From the NCBI GenBank assembly GCA_937919825.1, contig CALFPA010000121.1, positions 1-37,107 of the forward strand: a stretch of DNA of 37,107 nt. The letters are read 5' to 3'. Position 1 is the first letter of the stretch, and each line of letters starts with the position of its first letter. The notes below the pieces were generated by a model. It had not been told where the DNA came from, searched no databases, and saw nothing but the letters and a program-made list of their open reading frames with translations. Source of the stretch: an uncultured Spartobacteria bacterium. Lineage in GTDB: Bacteria; Verrucomicrobiota; Verrucomicrobiia; Chthoniobacterales; Terrimicrobiaceae. The position numbers and the translations under genes were made by a program. Positions 23,861 to 31,851 of the stretch are shown here, one piece after another.

Positions 23861-25471
23861 TTACTTTTCCAGCGGCAATTCCAGTGCCTGCCCCTGCGCC
23901 AGAAGGCGCTCCTTGAGTTTCGGGTAGGGCACCTCTTGAACCCGGGTTCCCTCCTTTGCCGCCAAGGCCGCAGCCACTCCGGCGCCTTGGCCGATCACCA
24001 TCCAGGCCCCTTCGATCCTGAGCGAGGACATCGCCACATGGGTGCTCGAGAGAGCGGTGGGAACGAGCAGGTTGTCGCACTGTTCAGGGCGGGGAAGAAT
24101 CGAGCGGTAGGGGACATGGTAGGCGTAACCACGCGGAGTTCCCTTGGGTTTGACGGGGTAGATCGTGCCCTCATTAATGACTCCCCCGTCCTTCAGAGCA
24201 ATACGCTGGCAGTCGTGCGAGTCGATAGGGAACGACGAGATGGCGATGGCGTCATCCTTTTGGGGCTCATCGATGATATCCTTTTGGCTGATGACATGGA
24301 GTCCCTTGAGGCGCCTGGCCTCGCGGACATACAGCGCCGGGGAGAAATGGTCGTATTCGGGGAACTCGTCTTTGCAAAAGCCCCACTTGGCGTAGCGATC
24401 TCGAAGATGTTTGGGAATGGCGGGATCGTTTTTAAGAAAATGGATGAATTCCAAAGTATATTGTTTATGGGCTTCCCAGATTGCTTTCCGGCCAGCCTCA
24501 TCCGCCTCATGCCATGCATTGCCGCCTCCGATGAGTCCGAGTGAGAACTGACGGTTGATCGAGTTGTTCCCATCGAATTTCTGTCCAGGTAGGGGATACG
24601 GATCGAAGCCGATCATATTCGGATCGCCACCGGATTTGAGATAGCGGCGAATGATTTCGAAGCGTGCAGGATCGTAGTTGTCGGGTTCGATCATCGGCAC
24701 CTTGTTGTTCGGGTTCTGGGTAAGGCACAACCGGAAGCTGTAGGTCATGAGATTTTTGTCGCCCGTTGCGTCGGGGCCACCATCGGCGGTTGTCACCAGG
24801 GGTAACAAGTTCCCTTGGTCATCGAATCCGCTGATCTCCATCTTTTTCTTCGGGTATTGCTTTCCGGCCAGCGATTCGCCGAATTCCTCGCGGCCTTCGC
24901 GGTCGGCGCGCCAATCGACTCCGGCGGCGGCCATGAGGTCTCCTTCATAAGTGCCATCAACAAAGACCTTGGCCGAGAAGGTGCCGTTCTTGGTCACGAG
25001 AGAAGTGATTCGGGGGCCATCCTTGGTGACCGATTGCAGATAACGCTCCGTAAGGACTTTCACCCCCGCCTCGTCGAGCATCTGCTTCGTCACGCGCATC
25101 GCGACATGGGGCTCGTAGGTCCATGCCGCTTGGTTTTTGAGGGCGGGGTCGAAGGGGGCCTTCAGTCCACGATCGGTGTAGTCTTTTGCCACCCGTGTGT
25201 GCCATTCATCGAATAGCCCCATGAGGGTTTTGCGGTGCATTTGATTCGAGTCGCTGAAGCTGAGGCCGCCGGTATTCAGTCCGCCGATGTGGTTGGTTGG
25301 CTCGATGAGAAGGACAGACGCCCCCTCGCGCGCGGCGGCAATCGCGGCACACACACCGCTGGGCGTGGAGCCATAGACAATGACATCGGCGGAATCGGTT
25401 GGCGTTCCGGTCGCTGGTCCGGCGAAGGAGTGGATGGGCAGGGACAGTGAAAGGAGCACGAGTGTGACCAT
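23861..25471 (-). CDS. Secreted FAD-dependent oxidoreductase (FAD_oxidored family)
   Basis: 536 residues from ATG 25471. A signal peptide (MVTLVLLSLSLPIHSFAG) is followed by the FAD Rossmann segment ADVIVYGSTPSGVCAAIAAAREGASVLLIEP. Next comes the HIGGLNTGGLSFSD motif usual in this family, then FVDGTYEGDLMAAAGVDW and the C-terminal SSLRIEGAWMVIGQGAGVAAALAA that closes the FAD site. Families of this type are abundant near glycoside hydrolases in Verrucomicrobiota and Planctomycetota; the substrate is unknown, possibly a sugar or sugar acid. The frame is open to ATG 25573, which adds 34 residues before the signal peptide and overlaps the upstream ThuA gene; I prefer 25471 because its signal peptide has a normal length. 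Confidence 0.87.
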   Translation of the reverse strand: MVTLVLLSLSLPIHSFAGPATGTPTDSADVIVYGSTPSGVCAAIAAAREGASVLLIEPTNHIGGLNTGGLSFSDSNQMHRKTLMGLFDEWHTRVAKDYTDRGLKAPFDPALKNQAAWTYEPHVAMRVTKQMLDEAGVKVLTERYLQSVTKDGPRITSLVTKNGTFSAKVFVDGTYEGDLMAAAGVDWRADREGREEFGESLAGKQYPKKKMEISGFDDQGNLLPLVTTADGGPDATGDKNLMTYSFRLCLTQNPNNKVPMIEPDNYDPARFEIIRRYLKSGGDPNMIGFDPYPLPGQKFDGNNSINRQFSLGLIGGGNAWHEADEAGRKAIWEAHKQYTLEFIHFLKNDPAIPKHLRDRYAKWGFCKDEFPEYDHFSPALYVREARRLKGLHVISQKDIIDEPQKDDAIAISSFPIDSHDCQRIALKDGGVINEGTIYPVKPKGTPRGYAYHVPYRSILPRPEQCDNLLVPTALSSTHVAMSSLRIEGAWMVIGQGAGVAAALAAKEGTRVQEVPYPKLKERLLAQGQALELPLEK

Positions 25472-25556
25472 CCGACATAGGGTTGACGGCTTAAACCCGA
25501 AAACGGCGATTCCTGTAGCGGAACGCGGAACGCGTTTCGATATCGCTGGAATCGGG

Positions 25557-26462
25557 TTAAAAAATCGGATCATGCCCCTGCCCTGCTTCCAGTTTTGTTT
25601 GTGTGGATCCGATTGATTCGCCGCGAAGGGTTGAAAGCCCTAAAGGGGCCTTCTTGCGGAGATCGTCGCGGTTCAGTGTCCAGACGACGCCATTGGCCAG
25701 CATGTCGAGGTAGCGGTCGTCGGCGACCGTTTCATTGAAATGGCCGAGGGAGGTCGACCAGATGCGAACATTTTTTGGGCCGTATTCGTGGACCCAGACG
25801 ATCGGATGGTCGTCGACTTTCTCGGTGCCGTCCTTGTCGCGGACTTTCTGGGAACCATGCGCGAGGACTGTCGATCCGGGCATGACCTGCACGACATGGT
25901 AGAGCTCTTCATTTCCTGTATTCCAATCCTTGAGGCCTGCATTCGCCGGGTGGTTGGCGTTTGTGAAGCGGACCGAGAGCGGGACATGCGGGCCGTGGCG
26001 GAAACTTTGCAACCCAAGGTATTTGAACCATGCGGCGTTTGCGGCCTCCGGGTCCACCGGGTTTTGGAAATCCCCGAAGCGATAGCTGTGCATGGCGCAG
26101 TGGAGATTGATGCCAGGAATGCCGTTTTGGTGGGGCGTGATGATGCCATGGATCACTTCCGGGTCATCGATGGCCGCTGCGCACTCGTCGTGGATGACCA
26201 AGTCGTAGCCCTTGGCGTAGTCGGGGTTCCCGTGGGTCGGGAGCGGGGGCTTCGGGCTTTTGTCGGACGAGTGGATCTGGGTGACTTCGATATTCAGACG
26301 CTTTTCCAGGCCATTTTTGATGATGTCCTTCTGGGCTTCGTAATCGTGGCAACAGCCTCCGGTGACGAGGAGGACTTTCGCGGGAGGCGGGGCGGTTTGA
26401 GCTATTGCGAAACTAGCGGCCATGATGCTTATCGAGCAGAGGATTGTTTTTTTAATGTTCAT
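25557..26462 (-). CDS. Secreted ThuA-domain protein with an altered C-terminus
   Basis: 301 residues. A signal peptide (MNIKKTILCSISIMAASFAIAQ) is followed by the ThuA fold, related to class I glutamine amidotransferases: VLLVTGGCCHDYEAQKDII, GYDLVIHDECAA, PGINLHCAMHSYR, WVHEYGPKNVRIWSTSLGH and [17 protein letters not shown]. ThuA proteins act with Gfo/Idh/MocA dehydrogenases in disaccharide use in Rhizobium; the biochemical role is not settled. After DDLRKKAP the frame reads 28 more residues unlike the family, exactly where the 76-bp repeat ends, so the original stop was lost in a rearrangement. It follows the first Gfo/Idh gene, overlapping nothing, and precedes the FAD oxidoreductase. Confidence 0.88.
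   Translation of the reverse strand: MNIKKTILCSISIMAASFAIAQTAPPPAKVLLVTGGCCHDYEAQKDIIKNGLEKRLNIEVTQIHSSDKSPKPPLPTHGNPDYAKGYDLVIHDECAAAIDDPEVIHGIITPHQNGIPGINLHCAMHSYRFGDFQNPVDPEAANAAWFKYLGLQSFRHGPHVPLSVRFTNANHPANAGLKDWNTGNEELYHVVQVMPGSTVLAHGSQKVRDKDGTEKVDDHPIVWVHEYGPKNVRIWSTSLGHFNETVADDRYLDMLANGVVWTLNRDDLRKKAPLGLSTLRGESIGSTQTKLEAGQGHDPIF
25648..25723. repeat. 76-bp repeat, copy 2 (ThuA 3' end)
   Basis: Second copy of the 23587-23662 repeat, in the same orientation, within the intact ThuA gene. Similarity stops at 25648, just before the expected stop codon; from there the reading frame continues into unrelated sequence. Confidence 0.85.
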
Positions 26463-26478
26463 AGACGGGTGCTTGGGC

Positions 26479-27801
26479 TCAGGCTTTTTTTCCCCAAGGT
26501 TCTCCAGGGAGAGGAGGGGTTTCCGCCGGCAACACCACAGTGCCTGCTTCAAAATCCAGCGCTGTTGGGCTGAGTTGCAGTGCATAGAAGGGAGACTTGG
26601 TGTTTTCCGTCATATCGCTCCAGCGAACGACTTGGCCGGTGTAGGCGGAGATGCGCGCGCCGATCGCTGACAGGGTCGCATCAGCACCTTGCTTAATGGT
26701 GTTGAGGGGCTTCCCGGCGAGGACGCCCCTGATGAATTCGACATGTTCTTGGGTGTAGGGATCGGCGCTGTCGAGTTTCGGTTCCTGGATCGCAACCTCC
26801 TTGCCGATGAGGCGACCGTTTCCGTTCACCTCGCCTTCAGTGCCACGAAAGAATTCTCCAATACGATTGTAGGTCCCGCCGATTTGGCGGCACATGCTTT
26901 GGATATGGACCCCATTTCCATAATCCAAATCGCAGTTGAAGAAGTCATATTGGTTGCCGGTGACACGGCGGGCTCGTCCTCCCATGCCGAGGAATGCGAC
27001 CGGGTTGCGGCCGATAAACCAGTTGGCCACATCAATGTTGTGCATGTGTTGCTCGACGATGTGGTCGCCGGAGAGTTCCGTGAAATTGAGCCAATTGCGA
27101 AGCATGTAGTCGGCATCGCTCCACCCTGCCTGTCGGTCACGAACCCATGGGACACGGCTGTTCCATTGGACGACGCCGCCGAGGATCGGGCCGATCGCCC
27201 CCGCATCGATCTTGGCTTTGTTGATCAGATAAATCTTTTCGTAGCGGCGCTGTGTGCCAACGACGGCCGCGAGACCTTTTTGCTTCGCCACTTCACCTGA
27301 GGCGATGATGGCGCGGGCGCCAACGGGATCCACAGCCAGAGGTTTCTCGAGGAAGCAATGTTTGCCCGCTTTCACCATGGCGTCGAAGTGGATCGGGCGG
27401 AAGTTCGGCGGCGTGGCCAGGATGATGAATTCCGCATCCGAAGCCGCGGCTTTCTTGTAGGAATCGACTCCCACGAGGCAGATCGAGGGATCGAGTTTTT
27501 GGCCCGCTGCCATACCCTGCGCTTTGTCTTGGAAGACATCGCAGAGCGCCACGACCTCGACTTGATGTCCCAAAATCATTGCCGCGTCCTTGAAGTTGCT
27601 GAGAGCGCCCCTGCTCCTGCCGCCGCAACCGATCACCGCAACCTTGAGTGTCTTTCCGGGCGCGGGGGTTTGTGCTTTGGAGGAGAGAATGCCGAAGGCT
27701 CCGATGCTTGCGGCGGTGAGTGCTGTGTCGCGCAAAAATTTCCGGCGTGTCAGCGAGGAGGATGTGGGTTGGATGATGTTATGAGGCGTGTTGTTCTGCA
27801 T
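26479..27801 (-). CDS. Gfo/Idh/MocA family oxidoreductase, Tat-exported (first of two)
   Basis: 440 residues. A twin-arginine signal (LTRRKFLRDTALTAASIGAFGIL, about 18-40) sends the folded, cofactor-loaded enzyme out of the cytoplasm. The NAD(P)-binding motif VAVIGCGGRSRG is at about 54-65, the catalytic-lysine motif CFLEKPLAV is near 150, and the second-domain HNIDVANWFIG carries the usual histidine. Such enzymes oxidise sugar hydroxyls, often at C3, or reduce keto-sugars. A strong ribosome site, AAGGAAG, lies eight bases before ATG 27801. Only 58 bases separate it from the second family member upstream, so they may share a message. Confidence 0.93.
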   Translation of the reverse strand: MQNNTPHNIIQPTSSSLTRRKFLRDTALTAASIGAFGILSSKAQTPAPGKTLKVAVIGCGGRSRGALSNFKDAAMILGHQVEVVALCDVFQDKAQGMAAGQKLDPSICLVGVDSYKKAAASDAEFIILATPPNFRPIHFDAMVKAGKHCFLEKPLAVDPVGARAIIASGEVAKQKGLAAVVGTQRRYEKIYLINKAKIDAGAIGPILGGVVQWNSRVPWVRDRQAGWSDADYMLRNWLNFTELSGDHIVEQHMHNIDVANWFIGRNPVAFLGMGGRARRVTGNQYDFFNCDLDYGNGVHIQSMCRQIGGTYNRIGEFFRGTEGEVNGNGRLIGKEVAIQEPKLDSADPYTQEHVEFIRGVLAGKPLNTIKQGADATLSAIGARISAYTGQVVRWSDMTENTKSPFYALQLSPTALDFEAGTVVLPAETPPLPGEPWGKKA

Positions 27802-27809
27802 GATAAAAA

Positions 27810-27816
27810 CTTCCTT
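27810..27816 (-). promoter_or_regulatory. Strong Shine-Dalgarno of the first Gfo/Idh/MocA gene
   Basis: AAGGAAG on the minus strand, eight bases before ATG 27801. It is among the clearest ribosome sites in the window and fixes this start. Confidence 0.75.
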
Positions 27817-27859
27817 TCGTGTTCGTTATAAATTACCTAGATCTACTAAGCTCTTGGGT

Positions 27860-29251
27860 TCAAGCGTCCATGATCCAGCCGGATCGGTAAGGCTTGGTCA
27901 GGAAGGCGTTTGCGGCGTCGTTGTTGGTGATGCGGCCGTTGGAGCCGTCGTAAGTGAGTTCTGAACCAGCGCGGAAGGCGGCGAGGCCGAGGGCTAGCGT
28001 TTCGATCATATTGGAGCCATAATCGAAGTTGCAGGAGGTGTTCGCGGGATTCCCATTTTTGCAGGCCTCGGTCCACTCTCCGAAAAAACTCGGAATGAGT
28101 GGGGTGGCATCGACCTTCGCCTTTGGGGTGAAGTAGCTCAAATCGGCATTTTTCCCGTAGGGGAGGAGCACCCTGTTGTCGAAATCAGCCAGTAGGAAGC
28201 CTTGGTCGCCCTTGAAAAGAGCGCCATTTCTGAATTTCTCGAGATCAATCCACTCGGCTGGGACGGTTGGTTGCTTGCCTCCCTGATGCCAAACAACACG
28301 CACCTCGTCGCGCCAGGAATTGGCCGGAACTGTAAACATGGCGCTGAGCTCCAGTGGAGTGATGGCGGGGTTGTAGGCTTCGCTCGAGACCGCTTTAATT
28401 TTGGAAGGAAGCGAGGCGTCCAGCGCGTTCCAAGCGATATCAAACACGTGGCTCCCCCAATCGCCGGCGTAGCCCATGCCGAAGTCCCAGTATTTATTGT
28501 ATGCTTGGCATCCAAGACCGGGTTTTTGGCTGTATTTGAAATATTCGGGGTTGTAGGGATGATCTGGAGAAGGGCCGAGCCATAGATCATAGTTGAGATG
28601 TGCCGGAGGAGAGCCGTCAGCAGGAGCGTAACCGGAGGGAACGGCCCAGCGAGAAGTTCCCCATGCGTGCACTTCTTTAAGATTACCAACGGCACCCGAT
28701 TGAATCATGTCGCGCACGCGGGTGACATTTGGGAAAGCATGGCGGAAGGTGCCTGCTTGAGTCGCGAGCTTGGATTTGTTTTCCAGGTATTTTTTACGAA
28801 TCGTGCGGGCCTCATTGACCGTGATCGCAAGCGGTTTCTCCATGAAGACGTGGAGGCCGCGGTTCAGCGCCCAGCAGGTGATGAAGGCATGGGTGTGATC
28901 AGGCGTGCAGCAAATGATGGCATCGAGCCCCTTGTGATCGAGGCACTTTCTCCAGTCCTCATAGGTCGCCGCGCCCGGGAACTCGGCAAGCCCCTTGGCG
29001 AGGTTGTTTTTGTCGACATCGCAAATGGCAACGATGTTTTCATGCTTGAGCCAATTGTAGTGCTGGCTGGCACGGCCCCATGCACCAATCATGGCGATGT
29101 TCAGTCGGTTGTTGGGAGCATCCGCTCCGAAAAGCCGGGTGCGGGGAAGAAACATCAAGCCGGCACCTGTGGCAGCGGCTCCGGCAAGGAATTTGCGGCG
29201 GGAAACAGTATTCACTAGGGTGTTGGACTGAGTGGTCCGGGGTTTGTTCAT
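27860..29251 (-). CDS. Gfo/Idh/MocA family oxidoreductase, Tat-exported (second of two)
   Basis: 463 residues from ATG 29251. A twin-arginine signal (VSRRKFLAGAAATGAGLMFL, about 16-35) is followed by the nucleotide-binding segment NIAMIGAWGRAS (51-62), the catalytic HVFMEKPLAI near 137, and the second-domain GDWGSHVFDIAWNALDA with the expected histidine. The C-terminal half includes WIDLEKFRNGALFKGDQGFLLADF, typical of the verrucomicrobial/planctomycete subgroup. It is only distantly similar to its neighbour at 26479, so the two probably act on different substrates or in opposite directions. The frame is open for another 78 codons upstream, but that part lies across the DUF1080-ThuA gene end and is not family-like. 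Confidence 0.93.
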   Translation of the reverse strand: MNKPRTTQSNTLVNTVSRRKFLAGAAATGAGLMFLPRTRLFGADAPNNRLNIAMIGAWGRASQHYNWLKHENIVAICDVDKNNLAKGLAEFPGAATYEDWRKCLDHKGLDAIICCTPDHTHAFITCWALNRGLHVFMEKPLAITVNEARTIRKKYLENKSKLATQAGTFRHAFPNVTRVRDMIQSGAVGNLKEVHAWGTSRWAVPSGYAPADGSPPAHLNYDLWLGPSPDHPYNPEYFKYSQKPGLGCQAYNKYWDFGMGYAGDWGSHVFDIAWNALDASLPSKIKAVSSEAYNPAITPLELSAMFTVPANSWRDEVRVVWHQGGKQPTVPAEWIDLEKFRNGALFKGDQGFLLADFDNRVLLPYGKNADLSYFTPKAKVDATPLIPSFFGEWTEACKNGNPANTSCNFDYGSNMIETLALGLAAFRAGSELTYDGSNGRITNNDAANAFLTKPYRSGWIMDA

Positions 29252-29280
29252 CGTTTTTTTCGAGGGATGTGACTGGAGGT

Positions 29281-30771
29281 TTAGTTTTTGATGTCCTGAT
29301 TCAGCTTCATGTCGGTCTCCGTGGGGGGGCGCGATGGGATGCCGCCTGCGGGAACATTCGCTCCGGTGGTCCAGTAGAGAGCGTTCAGCACGAGTTTGCG
29401 GAAGTCGTCCTGTTGCCAGTTCTGGTGGAAATGGCCGCCGGTGAAACCGAATCCGCGACCGCCATTCGGGCGCTCGTAGGCCCAAGCGAGAATCTGGGGT
29501 TCGCCCGCCTCGACAGCGGCTTGAACGGTGGGATTCGTGCCGCGACTGCCGGTGCGGTTCAGGGTTTCGACAGGTGGCTTGGCCGAGAGGATCGCGGTGG
29601 TGTTTTCAAACTTCGGGCGGAAGCGCATGTGGTAATACCACTCGTCCTTGATCTCGAAGGGCTTCACGCCTTGGGCGATCGGATGGTCGGGAAGCGGCTC
29701 CAGAACGGGAGACCAAGTGGGATTCACCGACCAGCCGTCCTCGAAATACCCGCCGATCCAATCCAGGAATTGGCTGCCGAGTTCGGACTTCTCGACCTCG
29801 ACCCCGAAGTGCAGGCAGGCGACTCCGACCCCCTGATCGACGAGGGCTTGGATTTTGTCCTGGTGCGCCTTCGCCATGTGCCCCCGGTATCCGTCGCAAT
29901 ACATGACCACCGTGTCGGGCTTGTCGTAGCCGACCCATGGCTGCGGCCATTCCCCATCGGTCGTGACCGAGGCGGTGACATCCTCGCCGCTTTCATTGAG
30001 GCAGCGGGCGAGCAGGTGGCAGCCGGCCTTGTGCTCGTGCTGGCCGGGGCCGTGACTGCGCCGCCCGGCGAGGAAGAGGACTTTCTTTTTGTCGCCGGGT
30101 TGGAGTTCGCGCAGTTGGATATTCCGGAAGCGGACTTCCATTGGAGCCCCTTGGTGGAGTTGCAGCGCGATCAGGCCGGACTTCGGAGCGTTCGGGCCGT
30201 TCATCGTGTATTCGGCGGTGATGACGCCATTGATCAACTGGATGACTTGGTTGCCGGAGGCGATGATGCGGTATTCGTTCCAGCCATCCTTGAGGTGAGA
30301 GAGGATTTCCGCCGGATCCCCGACGCTGGCCACCACGGTGCGCTCCTTGGGATTGTCTCCGACAACAACCTTCTCGCCTCGGGTGGCGATGAGGCCCTTG
30401 TCGGCGTGGTAAGCCGCGCCGGTCCATTTGTTGTCGGCGGAGATATCGGCTTGCGGGCCCGAGACAGTGTGCGGTGAGCCAACCACCGGTTGGCTGCGGA
30501 ATTGAATGCCGCTGTTGTTTCCTTTGATCAAAAACTCGGCGCTCAGCTCGAAGTCGGCGGGTTGGGCTTCCTTCCAGAGCAGGCAGGTATTTTGGGTGAG
30601 GGGATTTTCGGCGGTGGAGCGTCCGACGATGGCCCCGTCCTCGACCGACCAGAATTTCGGATCGCCCTCCCAGCCGGTGAGCGATTTTCCATCAAAGAGT
30701 GGGGTGAATTTTTCCGAGGCGGAGGCGGATAGGGCCGACATGGCGAGAAGGAAGGTGAGAAGGAGTTTCAT
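29281..30771 (-). CDS. DUF1080 (3-keto-disaccharide hydrolase)-ThuA fusion protein, secreted
   Basis: 496 residues. A signal peptide (MKLLLTFLLAMSALSASA) is followed by a DUF1080 jelly-roll domain at about 20-216: FTPLFDGKSLTGWEGDPKFWSVEDGAIVG, NNSGIQFRSQ, GWNEYRIIASGNQVIQLING and GLIALQLHQGAPMEVRFRNIQLREL. A second, ThuA-like domain covers about 226-475: KKVLFLAGRRSHGPGQHEH, DTVVMYCDGYRGHM, GVGVACLHFGVE and GGRGFGFTGGHFHQNW. DUF1080 members hydrolyse 3-keto-glycosides; ThuA domains accompany the oxidoreductases that make them. One frame without interruption, so a true fusion. Its start overlaps the isomerase stop (ATGA, 30768-30771). Likely periplasmic or surface located. Confidence 0.92.
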   Translation of the reverse strand: MKLLLTFLLAMSALSASASEKFTPLFDGKSLTGWEGDPKFWSVEDGAIVGRSTAENPLTQNTCLLWKEAQPADFELSAEFLIKGNNSGIQFRSQPVVGSPHTVSGPQADISADNKWTGAAYHADKGLIATRGEKVVVGDNPKERTVVASVGDPAEILSHLKDGWNEYRIIASGNQVIQLINGVITAEYTMNGPNAPKSGLIALQLHQGAPMEVRFRNIQLRELQPGDKKKVLFLAGRRSHGPGQHEHKAGCHLLARCLNESGEDVTASVTTDGEWPQPWVGYDKPDTVVMYCDGYRGHMAKAHQDKIQALVDQGVGVACLHFGVEVEKSELGSQFLDWIGGYFEDGWSVNPTWSPVLEPLPDHPIAQGVKPFEIKDEWYYHMRFRPKFENTTAILSAKPPVETLNRTGSRGTNPTVQAAVEAGEPQILAWAYERPNGGRGFGFTGGHFHQNWQQDDFRKLVLNALYWTTGANVPAGGIPSRPPTETDMKLNQDIKN

Positions 30772-31628
30772 TGGGATGAGATGGAATTCCAGGTGTTGCG
30801 GAGAAAGCGCAGGCCTTCGCGCGAGACTTGCTCGGCGGTGTCATAGCGCTGGATCCAGATCGATGCGGCTCGGGCGATGGTGGTGTTGTCCATGGGGAAG
30901 GTCTCGATCGCCATGTCGCCGGAGTATTGGATCTCACGGAGCGCTTGGAACACGCCGACCCAATCGACTTGATCGCGGCCGGGGATGCCGCGGTGGTTGG
31001 CGCTGGCATGCACATGGCCGATCAGCGCGCCGGCCTCGCGAACCGCAGTGGCCGAGTGGTCCTCCTCGATGTGCATGTGAAAGGTGTCGGCATGGATTTT
31101 CAACGCCGGGCTACCGACCGCCTCGATCATGCGGCGGGCTTGCGCGAGGGTATTCATGAAATCCGTCTCGAAGCGGTTCAGGGGCTCGATCGCGATGGTC
31201 ACACCGGCTTTTTCCGCCTCCCCGCTCAGGGTGCGGAGGTGACCGGCTACGAGATTGAATTGCGCCCGCTTCTCGTCCTCGGTGTGGAGATGGCAGCGGC
31301 CGACACTCGAGTAAAACGGGCCAGCGACGGTTTTTGACCCAAGCGCTGCCGCGAGATCGATCAGTCGACGCGTGTAGTCCAGACACGATTGCTGCTGGGC
31401 GGTATCGCCACGGAGGTCATGCTGCGGCGGGAACATGCCGCAGACGGGGTTGTTCTTCATGCCGGCATCAGAAAGTGCCCTGCGGAGAGCGGGAACATCC
31501 AACTCCCCGGGATGCAGCACCGCCAACTCGACAAAATCGGCTCCCCAGCCTTTGAAAACCTCGATCCAAGGAATGTCGGTATTGGAAAAACTGGAGGAAA
31601 CGAGGAAGGAGTTTAGACCAAATCTCAT
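30768..31628 (-). CDS. Sugar phosphate isomerase/epimerase (AP endonuclease 2-like TIM barrel)
   Basis: 286 residues, no signal peptide, so cytosolic. The metal-binding quartet of ketose 3-epimerases is in place: Glu in IAIEPLNRFE near 148, Asp in HADTFHM near 178, His in GHVHASANHRG near 206 and Glu in MAIETF near 241, which is the spacing of D-tagatose/D-psicose 3-epimerases. It could epimerise a ketose or a 3-keto sugar, or act as a 3-keto-glycoside lyase-type enzyme of the same fold. First gene of the minus-strand sugar operon; its start faces the divergent AraC gene across 223 bases. Confidence 0.9.
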   Translation of the reverse strand: MRFGLNSFLVSSSFSNTDIPWIEVFKGWGADFVELAVLHPGELDVPALRRALSDAGMKNNPVCGMFPPQHDLRGDTAQQQSCLDYTRRLIDLAAALGSKTVAGPFYSSVGRCHLHTEDEKRAQFNLVAGHLRTLSGEAEKAGVTIAIEPLNRFETDFMNTLAQARRMIEAVGSPALKIHADTFHMHIEEDHSATAVREAGALIGHVHASANHRGIPGRDQVDWVGVFQALREIQYSGDMAIETFPMDNTTIARAASIWIQRYDTAEQVSREGLRFLRNTWNSISSQ

Positions 31629-31851
31629 TGTTTCAATGATAGGGTATTTACTTTAGGGCTTGCTATCATCATTTCGCCATTTTTGTGAAGAATATCGGCA
31701 TGCCGGACCGGTTTTGTATCAGTTGCTCATTTTTGTGGAGCAATTCGGCGATGATATATTTTAAAAAAAATTTATCATGTTTGTTTGGATGCACTTGAAT
31801 TTAAAATGGAAATTTTAGCATCCGTCGCTCTCGGCGTGGATCCCCAGATCA
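31629..31851. promoter_or_regulatory. Divergent control region between sugar operon and AraC gene
   Basis: A 223-base AT-rich spacer between the start of the isomerase gene (minus) and the GTG of the PAS-AraC gene (plus). It holds two imperfect 22-bp direct repeats, listed separately, and a run of A/T (TATATTTTAAAAAAAATTTAT, 31755-31775) near the AraC side. Both promoters should lie here. I cannot fix a convincing -35/-10 pair for either. Confidence 0.5.
31678..31749. repeat. Pair of 22-bp direct repeats, candidate AraC operator
   Basis: Copy A is 31678-31699 and copy B is 31728-31749. They agree at 18 of 22 positions, sharing CATTTTTGTG at the left and TCGGC at the right. The start-to-start distance is 50 bases, close to five helical turns, so both lie on nearly the same face of the DNA. 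Tandem direct half-sites with such phasing are how AraC-type dimers bind. Assignment to the neighbouring regulator is inferred. Confidence 0.55.
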
